Part shown: positions 46,026 through 54,856 of the stretch, piece by piece
Numbering within the stretch: the first letter of the stretch is position 1
Layout of the letters: each line of letters starts with the position of its first letter
Assembly: GCF_000374805.1 (NCBI RefSeq)
Contig: NZ_KB895341.1
Location: 1-64,000, forward strand
DNA from: Chitiniphilus shinanonensis DSM 23277
GTDB taxonomy: Bacteria > Pseudomonadota > Gammaproteobacteria > Burkholderiales > Chitinibacteraceae
Direction: 5' to 3'
Length of the DNA stretch: 64,000 nt
Notes under the pieces: generated by a model
Seen by the model: the letters and a program-made list of their open reading frames with translations, nothing else
The model's database searches: none
What the model was told of the DNA's origin: nothing
Made by a program: the position numbers and the translations under genes

Positions 46026-46128
46026 ACTGCGCCCGCCGCGCCACACGGCGCGGGGCGCTGTTTGACCCCGAATCCGTTCCGGCCATAGGGTAAAACCAAC
46101 GTCGTCACACCGCCGCCAGGGGACAAAC

Positions 46129-46752
46129 ATGGACAACACATCCGGCCAGGGCCCGCACGCCGCCGTGCCGCCCGAGATCGACCGCTGGAACTGGGGCGCC
46201 TTCCTGCTCAACTGGATCTGGGGCCTCGGCAACAACACGCCGCTGGCGCTGTTGATGTTCGTGCCCTTCGTCAACCTGGTGATGCCCTTCGTGCTCGGGG
46301 TGAAAGGCAGCGCCTGGGCGTGGCGCCACAAACGCTGGGACAGCATCGAGGCGTTCCGCGCCACCCAGCGGCGCTGGGCCTGGTGGGGCCTGGGCGTGCT
46401 GCTGGCCACGGTGATCGTGGTCGGCAGCGGCATCGCGTTGATGGTGTGGAGCATCAGCGCCGCTTTCGCCCAGACCGACGCCTACCGCCTGGGCGTGGCG
46501 CGCGTCACCAGCCATCCGGCGGCGGTCTCCGCGCTGGGCCAGCCCATCGTGGCCGCCAAGCCCAGCGGCAGCTTCGTCTCCACCGACGAGGCAGGCTCGG
46601 CCGAATTCACCTTCGAAGTGCGCGGCAGCAAGCAGCGCGGCGTGGTCTACCTGGAGGCCAGCCGCGTCGGCCGACACTGGATGCTGGATCACATCGAGCT
46701 GGACGTGGATCAGAGCGGCGAGCGCATCGACCTGGATCGGGTCGAGCTGTAG
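46129..46752 (+). CDS. Coa1-like membrane protein
   Basis: 207 residues. RWNWGAFLLNWIWGLGNNT and the following hydrophobic helix form an N-terminal membrane segment, and a second TM lies at ~85-108. The soluble C-terminal part (SALGQPIVAAKPSGSF, GSAEFTFEVRGSKQRG) resembles the Coa1/Tim21 domain of cytochrome oxidase assembly factor 1-like proteins. An AGGGGAC site lies 6 nt before the ATG. Function in bacteria is not settled. The stop TAG is the first triplet of the family B element at 46750. Confidence 0.65.
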   Translation: MDNTSGQGPHAAVPPEIDRWNWGAFLLNWIWGLGNNTPLALLMFVPFVNLVMPFVLGVKGSAWAWRHKRWDSIEAFRATQRRWAWWGLGVLLATVIVVGSGIALMVWSISAAFAQTDAYRLGVARVTSHPAAVSALGQPIVAAKPSGSFVSTDEAGSAEFTFEVRGSKQRGVVYLEASRVGRHWMLDHIELDVDQSGERIDLDRVEL

Positions 46753-46797
46753 GACGAATCGACTTTCAAACGCGGGTGCGAAGGACGATTCGCCCTA
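46750..46797. repeat. Family B element, copy 4 (best preserved)
   Basis: Perfectly symmetrical ends TAGGACGAATCG and CGATTCGCCCTA (one mismatch) around a 24-bp core. TAG at the left end is the stop of the Coa1-like gene; the complementary TAG at the right end is the stop of the DUF72 gene. Confidence 0.8.
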
Positions 46798-47664
46798 CGG
46801 CGCGAGCAATTCGATCAGCCGCGCCGCGTCGAACGGCGCCTTCACCTTGATGTCGTTATCAAAGTAACAGAACACGTCGCGCGATTTGCGCCGGGGCGGC
46901 GCCCGTTCGACGATGCGCTGCGCGTCGTCCGGCTGCCCGCCGCGGCGCCACGCGTCGATCCGCGCCGCCCAGCGCCGCAACGCAGCCTCGTTGTAGCCGC
47001 TGGCGTACAGCTCCTTGTCGCCGTGCAGCCGCAGGTAGACGAAATCAGCGGTGAGTTCCTCGCAATACGGCCATTTGCCGGCGGTATCAGCCACCACCAG
47101 CGCCACCCGGTACTGTCGCAGCAGATCGGCGAACTCGCGGGTGACGAAGCTGGGATGGCGGATTTCCACCGCGTGGCGCAGCGGCCCCGCGTAGTCGCCG
47201 CCGAATCCCACCCGCCCCGCCATCCGCTCCTCGTGCCGCCGCGCCAGCGACCGGCCGGCCGCGAAGTCGTGCGGCAGCAGCTTGAAGAACGCCTCGAACA
47301 GCGCTGCATCGAAACGCATGCTGGGCGGAAACTGCCACAACAACGGCCCCAGCTTGTCGCGCAACGCCAGCACGCCCGACGCCAGGAAGTTGGCGATCGG
47401 CCCTTCCACCTCGCGCAGGCGGAGGATGTGCGTCACATAGCGCGGCGCCTTCACGCTGAACACGAAGTCGTCGGGCGTGTCGGCATACCAGCCGGCGTAA
47501 CGCTCGGGCATCTGCAAGGCATAGAACGAGCCGTTGATCTCGATGCTGGGCAAGGCGCGCGAGGCGTAGTGCAGCTCCTGCTTCTGCGGCAGCCCCTTGG
47601 GGTAGAACACGCCGCGCCACGGCGCGTAGCGCCAGCCCGAAATCCCGATCCGTACCTCGCCCAT
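46795..47664 (-). CDS. DUF72 family protein
   Basis: 289 residues from ATG 47664 (AGGAG 6 nt upstream); the longer upstream frame is non-homologous. DUF72 is a TIM-barrel family of unknown function: IGISGWRYAPWRGVFYPKGL, IEINGSFYALQMPERYAGW, LWQFPPSMRFD, HAVEIRHPSF, VYLRLHGDKELYASGY and DVFCYFDNDIKVKAP are its standard blocks. Links with DNA repair or nucleotide metabolism have been suggested but are unproven. It converges on the Coa1-like gene, separated only by a family B element. Confidence 0.9.
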   Translation of the reverse strand: MGEVRIGISGWRYAPWRGVFYPKGLPQKQELHYASRALPSIEINGSFYALQMPERYAGWYADTPDDFVFSVKAPRYVTHILRLREVEGPIANFLASGVLALRDKLGPLLWQFPPSMRFDAALFEAFFKLLPHDFAAGRSLARRHEERMAGRVGFGGDYAGPLRHAVEIRHPSFVTREFADLLRQYRVALVVADTAGKWPYCEELTADFVYLRLHGDKELYASGYNEAALRRWAARIDAWRRGGQPDDAQRIVERAPPRRKSRDVFCYFDNDIKVKAPFDAARLIELLAP

Positions 47665-47833
47665 GCCTGCTCCTGGTCGCGTTTTTACAGGTGCGGTGCA
47701 GCCCTTACATCGCGGACCGCCCGTTCGGGGGCCGAATCGCCGGCTTTTCATTCCAATGTCCTGGGCACGCGGCTTGCAATCACCGCGCTGGTCGCCGCCA
47801 TTCCGGCTGCGTGCTTCCTCCAGGAGATCCACC

Positions 47834-48061
47834 ATGCGTCCCTTCGTCACCCTGCTCGCCTCCACCGCCCTCGCCCTGTCGGCCTCCGCCTTCGCCGGCA
47901 ACGCCGGCGATTCGCACAGCGATCCGGCCAACGCCGCCGCCAGCGCGCCGAATGCCAAGCATCACTCAAGCAAGAAGAGCACCACCGGCAAGACCGACGT
48001 CCGCAAGAAAGGCGCCGATACCGATGCCGGCGGCACCACGGACGGCGGGGCGGGCAAATAG
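47834..48061 (+). CDS. Small secreted Ser/Lys/Ala-rich protein
   Basis: 75 residues with AGGAG before the ATG. MRPFVTLLASTALALSASAFA is a signal peptide (cut near AFA-GN). The ~53-residue mature part is low complexity, rich in Ala, Ser, Lys, His and Gly (KHHSSKKSTTGKTDVRKKG), and probably disordered in the periplasm. Not recognised as a named family. Confidence 0.6.
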   Translation: MRPFVTLLASTALALSASAFAGNAGDSHSDPANAAASAPNAKHHSSKKSTTGKTDVRKKGADTDAGGTTDGGAGK

Positions 48062-48087
48062 CAGGCCCGTAGCCGGCCCGGTCCGAC

Positions 48088-48110
48088 AGCCCGCCGCTTG
48101 GCGGGCTTTG
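48088..48110 (+). terminator. Possible terminator after the small secreted protein gene
   Basis: AGCCCGCC-GCTT-GGCGGGCT stem followed by TTG; the T-run is short. Confidence 0.45.
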
Positions 48111-48160
48111 TCATCTGCGCCACACTGCGACAACCATCAGGACAGGGCGAGAACCCATCG

Positions 48161-48424
48161 GTGTGCAAGACAACGCTGAGACACGTGGCAATGCTGCTTC
48201 TGCTCATGGCAGTAGCCATATGCCTGTTTGCCCTCATGAATGGGGGTTATGCATTGCGTGAAATGGACTGGAATGAGGACGGCACCACCGATCTCGCGGA
48301 AGTGCTTGCCAGCCTCGACATCGGCAAACGCGAAATTGTCTACCGGGGAAAACACTGCCTTGAGTACTACTCGCTGAAAGACGGCCTGACTTTGAAAACG
48401 CGTTGTGGTCAGTCAGCAAGGTGA
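48161..48424 (+). CDS. Small single-TM protein with EF-hand-like loop
   Basis: About 87 residues if the GTG at 48161 is used, or 77 from the ATG at 48191. A short basic N-terminus precedes one membrane helix (MLLLLMAVAICLFALMNGG). Then comes MDWNEDGTTDLAEVL, a DxNxDGxxxxxE Ca2+-loop, and HCLEYYSLKDGLTLKTRC with two Cys. Similar MDWNxDG small proteins recur in proteobacteria without known function. Local GC is lower than its neighbours. Confidence 0.6.
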   Translation: MCKTTLRHVAMLLLLMAVAICLFALMNGGYALREMDWNEDGTTDLAEVLASLDIGKREIVYRGKHCLEYYSLKDGLTLKTRCGQSAR

Positions 48425-48516
48425 GCCCTCGCCGCATCCGTCTCCCATCGCTCCGAGCAAACGATGGCCACCGGCATACCAACGAAACACCGTCACCTGT
48501 CCTCTCTGGCTACAAA

Positions 48517-48546
48517 GAAAAACCCCGCCTTGAAGGCGGGGGTTTT
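48517..48546. terminator. Terminator after the RND efflux operon
   Basis: AACCCCGCC-TTGA-GGCGGGGGTT stem with A-run on the left and T-run on the right, 22 bp from the outer-membrane factor stop; works on both strands. Confidence 0.85.
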
Positions 48547-48568
48547 CATGGGCGGCACTACCGGAAGA

Positions 48569-49963
48569 TCACTCTTCCAACGGCTTCTGCTCATCCCCGC
48601 CCAGGGCCTTGAATGCTTCCGCCGTGACCGCGAGGCGGGCGCGGGCGGCGTCGATCAGGGCCTGTTGCGACAGGTACTGCGAGCGCTGGGCGTCGAGCAC
48701 GTCCAGGTAGCCGACCAGCCCGGCGTCGTAGCGCGATTGCGCCACTTCCAGGCGTTCGGTCTGGCGCGCCACGGCGCGTTCCAGCGCTTCGACGTATTCC
48801 TGCTGGCCCTGCTGGTCCGACAGCACGTCCGACACTTCGCGGAACGCGGTCTGCACGGTGCGTTCGTACTCGGCGACGGCGATCACCTTGCGCGCTTCGG
48901 CCAGGTCGAGGTTGGCCTTGTTGCGGCCGCTGTCGAAGATCGGCAGCGTGATCTGGGGCATGAAGCTCCAGGCACCGCTGCCGCTACCGAACAGGTCGGA
49001 CAACTGGGCGCTGGCGCTGCCGGCGTTGGCGGTCAGGGTGATGGTCGGGAAGAACGCGGCGCGCGCGGCGCCGATGTCGGCGTTGGCGGCGCGCAGCGCG
49101 TACTCGGCCTGGCGCACGTCCGGCCGCACCAGCAGCACGTCCGACGCCAGCCCTTCCGGCACGCGGGTGTTGGGCAGGGTGTCGACCAGCAGTGTGTCGG
49201 TGTCGGGCACGGCGACGGCGGCGCCCACCAACAGTTGCAGCGCGTTGCGGGCGTTGCGGGCCTGGCGCTCCAGGTTGGCCTGGCTGGCGCGCGCCTCTTC
49301 CACCGCGGCGGTGGCTTGCAGCGCGTCCAGCTTGTTGGCCAGCCCGGTTTCCAGGCGGCGGCCGATCACGCGGTCGCTTTCGGACAGGCTCTGCACGGTC
49401 TTGCGCGCCAGTTCGGCGCGTTCGTCGAACGAGCGCAGGTTCCAGTAGGCGTTGGCCACTTCGGCGATCAGCGAGATGCGCACCGAGCGCTGCGCTTCCT
49501 CGGTGGCGAGGTAGCGGCTGCGCGCGGCGTCGGACAGGCTCTTCACGCGCCCCCAGAAATCCAGCTCGAAGGCGGTGAAGCCGAGGTTGGCGTCGTAGCG
49601 CCGGCCGACGGTGGCTTCGCCGCCGGTCACGGTGCGCGGGGTGCGCGCGGCCTGCTCGCCGCCACCCAGCGCCAGCGTCGGCAGGCGGTCGGCGTTGGTG
49701 ATGCCGTACAGCGCGCGCGCCTCCTGGATGCGGGCGACGGCGATGCGCAGGTCGCGGTTGTTGTCGAGCGCCTGGGCGATCAGCGCCTTGAGCGCCGGGT
49801 CGGCGAAGTAGTCCTGCCAGCCGGGAAGCGCGGCCTGGGTGTTGGCCTGCCCCGCGCTGAGCTGCACCGGCACCGGCGATGCCGGCCGCTCGTAGCGGGG
49901 CGCCATCGAGCACGCCCCGAGCAGCGCCACCAGGGGCAGCAGGGTAAAGATGCGTTGTTGCAT
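48569..49963 (-). CDS. RND efflux outer-membrane factor (OprM/TolC-type lipoprotein)
   Basis: 464 residues from ATG 49963 (AAGGAT upstream). The signal peptide ends in lipobox LLGAC. Two repeats of the OEP coiled-coil/beta-barrel fold follow: YRRYDANLGFTAFELDFWGRV-like text near residue 120 marks the first, and VRPDVRQAEYALRAANADIG the second, both typical of the NodT/OprM subgroup. It is the exit duct for the upstream AcrAB-like pump. Third gene of acrA-acrB-oprM. Confidence 0.92.
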   Translation of the reverse strand: MQQRIFTLLPLVALLGACSMAPRYERPASPVPVQLSAGQANTQAALPGWQDYFADPALKALIAQALDNNRDLRIAVARIQEARALYGITNADRLPTLALGGGEQAARTPRTVTGGEATVGRRYDANLGFTAFELDFWGRVKSLSDAARSRYLATEEAQRSVRISLIAEVANAYWNLRSFDERAELARKTVQSLSESDRVIGRRLETGLANKLDALQATAAVEEARASQANLERQARNARNALQLLVGAAVAVPDTDTLLVDTLPNTRVPEGLASDVLLVRPDVRQAEYALRAANADIGAARAAFFPTITLTANAGSASAQLSDLFGSGSGAWSFMPQITLPIFDSGRNKANLDLAEARKVIAVAEYERTVQTAFREVSDVLSDQQGQQEYVEALERAVARQTERLEVAQSRYDAGLVGYLDVLDAQRSQYLSQQALIDAARARLAVTAEAFKALGGDEQKPLEE

Positions 49964-49981
49964 GGCAAATCCTTGTCGAGT

Positions 49982-50042
49982 GCCGCGCGGGCCACCAGGG
50001 CCGCGCGGCGCGATATCAGCGGGGCCGCCGCGAGGGCGGCCC
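49982..50042 (-). other. Two tandem GC-rich hairpins between the pump and duct genes
   Basis: GCCGCGCGG/CCGCGCGGC (49982-50009) and GGGCCGCC/GGCGGCCC (50022-50042) are perfect stems filling the acrB-oprM gap. No T-run follows. They may stabilise or process the operon mRNA. Confidence 0.45.
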
Positions 50043-50051
50043 GAAACCGGG

Positions 50052-53000
50052 CTACCTGTGGTCATCGGCCGGCTGGTCATCGGTACCGGCCAACGGCCCA
50101 CTCTTGTCCGGGAAGAACCGCCGCACCACCACGAAGAACACCGGCACCAGGAACACCGCCAGCACCGTGGCCGCGATCATGCCGCCGACCACGCCGGTGC
50201 CCAGCGCGTGCCGGCTGGCCGCGCCGGCGCCCGAGCTGATCGCCAGCGGCATCACGCCGGCGATGAAGGCGATCGAGGTCATCAGGATCGGGCGGAAGCG
50301 CAGGCGGCACGCTTCGAGCGTGGCATCGACCACGTTCATGCCGTGGCGCTGCATCTCGCGGGCGAATTCGATGATCAGGATGGCGTTCTTGGCGGATAGA
50401 CCAATGATGGCGATCAGGCCCACCTTGAAGTAGACGTCGTTCGGCAGCCCGCGCAGCGTCATCGCCACCACGGCGCCGAAGATGCCCAGCGGCACTACCC
50501 ACAGCACGGCGAACGGGATGGACCAGCTTTCGTACAGCGCGGCCAGGCACAGGAACACCACCAGGATCGACAGCGCGAACAGCATCGGCGCCTGGGTGCC
50601 GGACAACCGCTCCTCGTACGAGGTGCCGGACCATTCGAAGCCGACGCCCGGCGGCAGCTTGGCGGCCATGTCTTCCATGGCGTCCATCGCGTCGCCCGAG
50701 CTCTTGCCCGGCGCGGGGCCGCCGGCGATCTTGTACGACGGCACGCCGTTGTAGCGATCGAGCTTGGCCTCGCCCACCACCCAGCGGGTGGTTGCGATCT
50801 CGGAGAACGGCACCAGCGAGCCGTCGCGCTTCTTCAGCTGCAGCCGCAGGATGTCCTCAGGCTGGGTGCGGGCGTCCGGCGCGGCCTGCATCAGCACGCG
50901 CAGCACGCGACCTTCGCGCACGAAGTCGTTGGCGTAGGCGGAACCCAGCGCGATGGCCAGGGTGCTGTTCAGCTCGGCCATGTCGATGCCCAGCTGGCTG
51001 GCCTTCACCTTGTCCACGTCCAGGTAGAGCTGCGGTCCGGGCTCCTGACCTTCGGGGCGCACGCCCGCCAGGTTGGGGTTCTGCCCGGCCATGCCCAGCA
51101 ACATGTTGCGGGCCTGGAGCAACTGCTCGCGACCGATGCCGCCCCGGTCCTGCAGACGGAAGTCGAAGCCGCCCACCGATGCCAGTTCGGGAATCGGCGG
51201 TACGTTGGTGGAGAAGATGAACGCCTGCTTGATGCGGAACAGCATCATGTTGGCCTGCCCCACCAGCGAATCCAGCTGCGATTCAGCGGTATGGCGCTCG
51301 TCCCAATCCTTCAGGGTGACGAAGGCCAGCGCGGCGTTCTGGCCGCGACCGAAGAAGCTGAAGCCCACCACCGACACCACGCGCGCCACGGCCGGCTGCG
51401 CGATGAAGTGCTGCTCCACCTGCTTGACCACTTCCAGCGTGCGCTCGCGGGTGGCGCCCGCCGGCAGTTGCACGATGTTGATGAAGTAGCCCTGGTCCTC
51501 TTCCGGCAGGAACGAGGTCGGCAGCTTGGTGAACAGCCAGCCGGTGGCCGCCAGGATCAGCGCGAAGAACACCAGCGACAGGCCGGTGCGGCGCAGGATG
51601 CGCGCCACCCAGCCCTGGTAGCCGTGGCTCACGCTGGCGAACTTGCGGTTGAACCAGCCGAAGAAGCCCTTGGTGCCGTGGCCGTCCTCGCCCTTCTTCA
51701 CCGGCTTGAGCAGCGTGGCGCACAGCGCGGGCGTCAGGGTCAGCGCCATCAGTGCCGAAAAGAACATGGTCAGCACCAGCGTGACCGAGAACTGGCGGTA
51801 GATCGCCCCCACCGAGCCGGTGAAGAACGCCATCGGGATGAACACCGCGGTCAGCACCAGCGTGATGGCGATGATGGCGCTGACGATCTGGCCCATCGCC
51901 TTCTGCGTGGCTTCGCGCGGGGCCAGGCCCTCTTCGCTCATGATCCGCTCGACGTTCTCGATCACCACGATGGCGTCGTCCACCAGGATACCGATGGCCA
52001 GCACCATGGCGAACATGGTCAGCACGTTGATCGAGTAGTCGAACAGGTACAGGCCCAGCAACGCGCCGGTCAGCGCGATCGGCACCACGATGGTGGGGAT
52101 CAGCGTGGCCCGCAGGTTGCCCAGGAACAGGTACATCACGATGAACACCAGCACGATGGCTTCGGCCAGGGTCTTCAGCACTTCCTTGATCGAGATGTCG
52201 ATGAACTTGGAAGTGTCGTAGGGGATCTCCCAGTCAACCTGGTTCTTCGGGAAGTACTTCGCCAGCTCGGCCATCTTGGCGCGGATGGCGGCCGAGGTCT
52301 GCACCGCGTTGCCGTCGGGCGACAGCTTCATACCGATGGCGGCGATGGGCTTGCCGTTCAGGCGCGCCTCGACGTCGTAGGCGGCGGCGCCCAGCTCGAC
52401 CCGCGCCACGTCCTTGAGCCGCACCAGCGCGCCGTTGTCGCCTTCGCGCAGGGCGATGTTGCCGAACTCCTCGGGCGTGACGAAGCGACCCTGGGTGACC
52501 ACGGTGGCGGTGAACTGCTGGCCCTTGGGCGCCGGCAGCTGGCCGATCTCGCCGGTGGCGAGCTGCACGTTCTGCGCGCGCACGGCGGCCAGCGCCTCGG
52601 ACGGGCTCATGTGGTAGCCCGCCAGCTTGGCCGGGTCCAGCCAGATGCGCATGGCGTATTCCGAGCCGAACAACTGCGCCTCGCCCACGCCCGGCACGCG
52701 CCGCAGCGCGTCGATGACGTTGGCGTTGACGTAGCTGCCCAGCGCGGTTTCGTCGTACGAACCGTCGGGCGAGAACAGGGTGATGAACAGCAGGTAGTTG
52801 TCGCGCGACTTCAGCACCTGCACGCCCTGCTGGCGCACTTCCTCGGGCAGGCGCGCCTCGACGCGCTTGACCCGGTTCTGCGCCTCCACCGAGGCGATGT
52901 CGAGGTTGGTGCCGGTCTGGAAGGTGAGCGAGATGCTCATGTTGCCGGAGCTGTCGCTCTCGGACGACATGTACAGCAGGTTCTCGATCCCGTTCATTTC

Positions 53001-53204
53001 CTGCTCGATGAGCGAGGTGACGGTTTCCTCGACCACCTTGGCGCTGGCGCCGGGATAGCTGGTACTGATCGTGAGTCCGGGCGGCGCCACTTCAGGGTAC
53101 TGCGCGACCGGCAGCCCCCGCAGCGCCAGCACCCCGGCCAGCACGATGATGATGGCGATCACCCAGGCGAAGATCGGGCGATCGATAAAGAAACGGGCAA
53201 ACAT
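50052..53204 (-). CDS. RND multidrug efflux pump, HAE1 family (AcrB-like)
   Basis: 1,050 residues, full HAE1 length with 12 TM helices. FIDRPIFAWVIAIIIVLAGV opens TM1; the proton-relay Asp pair is in GILVDDAIVVIENVER of TM4. Large periplasmic loops hold the porter and docking domains. The switch-loop region reads FSFFGRGQNAALAFV, and GLSAKNAILIIEFA lies in TM10. AGGAG precedes the ATG. Exports diverse drugs by proton antiport; substrates are not predictable. Confidence 0.95.
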   Translation of the reverse strand: MFARFFIDRPIFAWVIAIIIVLAGVLALRGLPVAQYPEVAPPGLTISTSYPGASAKVVEETVTSLIEQEMNGIENLLYMSSESDSSGNMSISLTFQTGTNLDIASVEAQNRVKRVEARLPEEVRQQGVQVLKSRDNYLLFITLFSPDGSYDETALGSYVNANVIDALRRVPGVGEAQLFGSEYAMRIWLDPAKLAGYHMSPSEALAAVRAQNVQLATGEIGQLPAPKGQQFTATVVTQGRFVTPEEFGNIALREGDNGALVRLKDVARVELGAAAYDVEARLNGKPIAAIGMKLSPDGNAVQTSAAIRAKMAELAKYFPKNQVDWEIPYDTSKFIDISIKEVLKTLAEAIVLVFIVMYLFLGNLRATLIPTIVVPIALTGALLGLYLFDYSINVLTMFAMVLAIGILVDDAIVVIENVERIMSEEGLAPREATQKAMGQIVSAIIAITLVLTAVFIPMAFFTGSVGAIYRQFSVTLVLTMFFSALMALTLTPALCATLLKPVKKGEDGHGTKGFFGWFNRKFASVSHGYQGWVARILRRTGLSLVFFALILAATGWLFTKLPTSFLPEEDQGYFINIVQLPAGATRERTLEVVKQVEQHFIAQPAVARVVSVVGFSFFGRGQNAALAFVTLKDWDERHTAESQLDSLVGQANMMLFRIKQAFIFSTNVPPIPELASVGGFDFRLQDRGGIGREQLLQARNMLLGMAGQNPNLAGVRPEGQEPGPQLYLDVDKVKASQLGIDMAELNSTLAIALGSAYANDFVREGRVLRVLMQAAPDARTQPEDILRLQLKKRDGSLVPFSEIATTRWVVGEAKLDRYNGVPSYKIAGGPAPGKSSGDAMDAMEDMAAKLPPGVGFEWSGTSYEERLSGTQAPMLFALSILVVFLCLAALYESWSIPFAVLWVVPLGIFGAVVAMTLRGLPNDVYFKVGLIAIIGLSAKNAILIIEFAREMQRHGMNVVDATLEACRLRFRPILMTSIAFIAGVMPLAISSGAGAASRHALGTGVVGGMIAATVLAVFLVPVFFVVVRRFFPDKSGPLAGTDDQPADDHR

Positions 53205-53221
53205 GTGCTCGTGCTCCTGGT

Positions 53222-53276
53222 TATGAAGCGGCTGACAACCCCAGCGAAGCTGGTTCGGTTTGTCGGGCGGCTCTTA
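53222..53276. repeat. Family C short element between acrA- and acrB-like genes
   Basis: GAAGCGGCTGACAACCCC at the left and its counterpart GGTTTGTCGGGCGGCTCTTA at the right pair imperfectly, making a ~50-bp hairpin in the intercistronic mRNA. The adaptor gene's TAA stop lies at its edge. Confidence 0.55.
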
Positions 53277-54464
53277 TTGTTTGGCGGCGCTGGCGACCTT
53301 CTTGGCCTCGGGCTTGGGCGCGGCCGGGGCGGCGCCCTCCTCGACCGGCGTCACCGGCGCGCCGGGGCCCACCTTCTGCAGGCCGTCGACGATCACCTGT
53401 TCGCCCGCCTTGAGGCCGTTGGTGACGATCCAGTCCTGGCCGGAGAAGCCGCCGGTCTTGACCGGGCGTATCGCCACCTTCTTGTCGGCGGCCACCACGT
53501 AGACGAACTGGCCCTGCGGGTTGGCCATCACCGCGCGCTGCGGCACCTTGATCGCGCCGCCGAGCGAGCCCTGGGCCAGGCGCACGGTGGCGAACATGCC
53601 GGGCAGCAGCAGGCGGTCGGGATTGCTGAACTCGGCGCGCAGCGTGACCGCGCCGGTGGACGGGTCGACCGTCTGCTCGGAGAACAGCAGCTTGCCCTTC
53701 TGCGCATAGGTGCTGCCGTCTTCCAGCACGATCTCGACCGGCACGTCGGCAGGCTTCATCTTGCCTTCGAGCAACGCCTTCTTCAGGCGCAGCAGGTCGG
53801 CCCCGGACTGGGTGAAGTCGACGTAGATCGGATCGAGTTGCTCGATGGTCGCCAGGTGCGTGGCCTCGCCCTTGCCCACCAGCGCGCCCTCGGTGACGAA
53901 GGCGCGACCGATGCGGCCGGAGATCGGCGCGTAGACCGCGGCGTGCGCCAGGTCGATGTCGGCCTGCCTGAGGGCGGCCTGCGCGCTGGCCACGTCGGCC
54001 TGCGCCTGCTTGAGCGTGGCTTCGGCCTGGTCCAGCTCCTGCTTGGACACGCCCTGGTCGTTGATCAACTGGCGGTAGCGCTGCGCGGTCTGCTGCGCGA
54101 TCACCACGTTGGCGTTGGCCTTGGCGAGACCGGCCTGCGCGGCGGCCGCGGCGGCCTCCAGCGTGGCGTGGTCGATCTGGAACAGCGATTGCCCGGAACG
54201 CACTTCGCCGCCTTCGGTGAAGAGGCGCTTCTCCAGGATGCCTTCCACCCGCGCCCGGACTTCGGCGGTGCGGTAAGCGGTGACGCGACCGGTCAGGTCG
54301 CGGGTGACGGCGGCGTCGCCGGAACGGGCGGTGGCGACCACCACTTCGGCGGGCGGCATCTGCCCGCCGGGGCCGCCGGCCTGCTGCTGCCCGGCCTTGC
54401 CGCAGGCGCTCAGTGCCAGGACGACGCCCAGCAGGGGACCCAGCTTTCGGGAAAGCGTATGCAT
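53274..54464 (-). CDS. RND efflux periplasmic adaptor (AcrA/MexA-like lipoprotein)
   Basis: 396 residues; AGGAG upstream. Lipobox LALSAC for membrane anchoring. Order: barrel-sandwich halves (VRARVEGILEKRLFTEGGEV; APISGRIGRAFVTEGALVG), an alpha-hairpin (residues ~100-165, AQAGLAKANANVVIAQQ), a beta-barrel (TVDPSTGAVTLRAEFSNPD; LLPGMFATVRL) and the membrane-proximal domain. An Ala/Pro/Lys-rich tail closes it. First gene of the pump operon. Confidence 0.94.
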   Translation of the reverse strand: MHTLSRKLGPLLGVVLALSACGKAGQQQAGGPGGQMPPAEVVVATARSGDAAVTRDLTGRVTAYRTAEVRARVEGILEKRLFTEGGEVRSGQSLFQIDHATLEAAAAAAQAGLAKANANVVIAQQTAQRYRQLINDQGVSKQELDQAEATLKQAQADVASAQAALRQADIDLAHAAVYAPISGRIGRAFVTEGALVGKGEATHLATIEQLDPIYVDFTQSGADLLRLKKALLEGKMKPADVPVEIVLEDGSTYAQKGKLLFSEQTVDPSTGAVTLRAEFSNPDRLLLPGMFATVRLAQGSLGGAIKVPQRAVMANPQGQFVYVVAADKKVAIRPVKTGGFSGQDWIVTNGLKAGEQVIVDGLQKVGPGAPVTPVEEGAAPAAPKPEAKKVASAAKQ

Positions 54465-54856
54465 CGTGTAACTCCTGTCTCTCTGTGATTTGAATTCTTA
54501 GAGCCGCTAACACAATCCTCCTGGCATATCCCGCACGCCCCGTCCCGCCCCGAAGTCGGGGATTCGGCCCGGACCATCGTGCGACGGTGCGCAAGTCCTG
54601 CCAGGACTGCTGGGTATGGATTGTGTTAGCGGCCCGGAACGCCGGGCTCGCCGACCCGGTCGCTTGAAACCTGCGCGGCCGGCCCACCCGCCGATCGCGC
54701 AAAAAACCCGACTACTTTATTGCCGCGCCCTCCCCACCCGGAGATCGCGCGTGTGATCCATCTTGCTCATCCGACAGCCGTGGGCCTCGCTACGGCCCAG
54801 GATTGACGCCCGTCCCGACGGACACTTGGCGCGAGATACGGCAATCAGGCGGGTCG
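54465..54856. other. Intergenic region between the TetR gene and the pump operon
   Basis: About 390 bp holding a family C element (54498-54634) immediately upstream of the adaptor gene and otherwise no gene. The pump promoter must lie here or in the TetR gene's promoter; the element may have displaced or created it. Confidence 0.45.
54498..54634. repeat. Family C element, long copy upstream of the pump operon
   Basis: Ends TTAGAGCCGCTAACACAATCC and GGATTGTGTTAGCGGC pair over 16 perfect bases around a ~100-bp core. Confidence 0.7.

Noticed and set aside
51291-54488. A 1,065-codon plus-strand frame opposite the acrA- and acrB-like genes
   Set aside because: Spans two real genes and their gap in antisense, with His/Gln-rich low-complexity translation.
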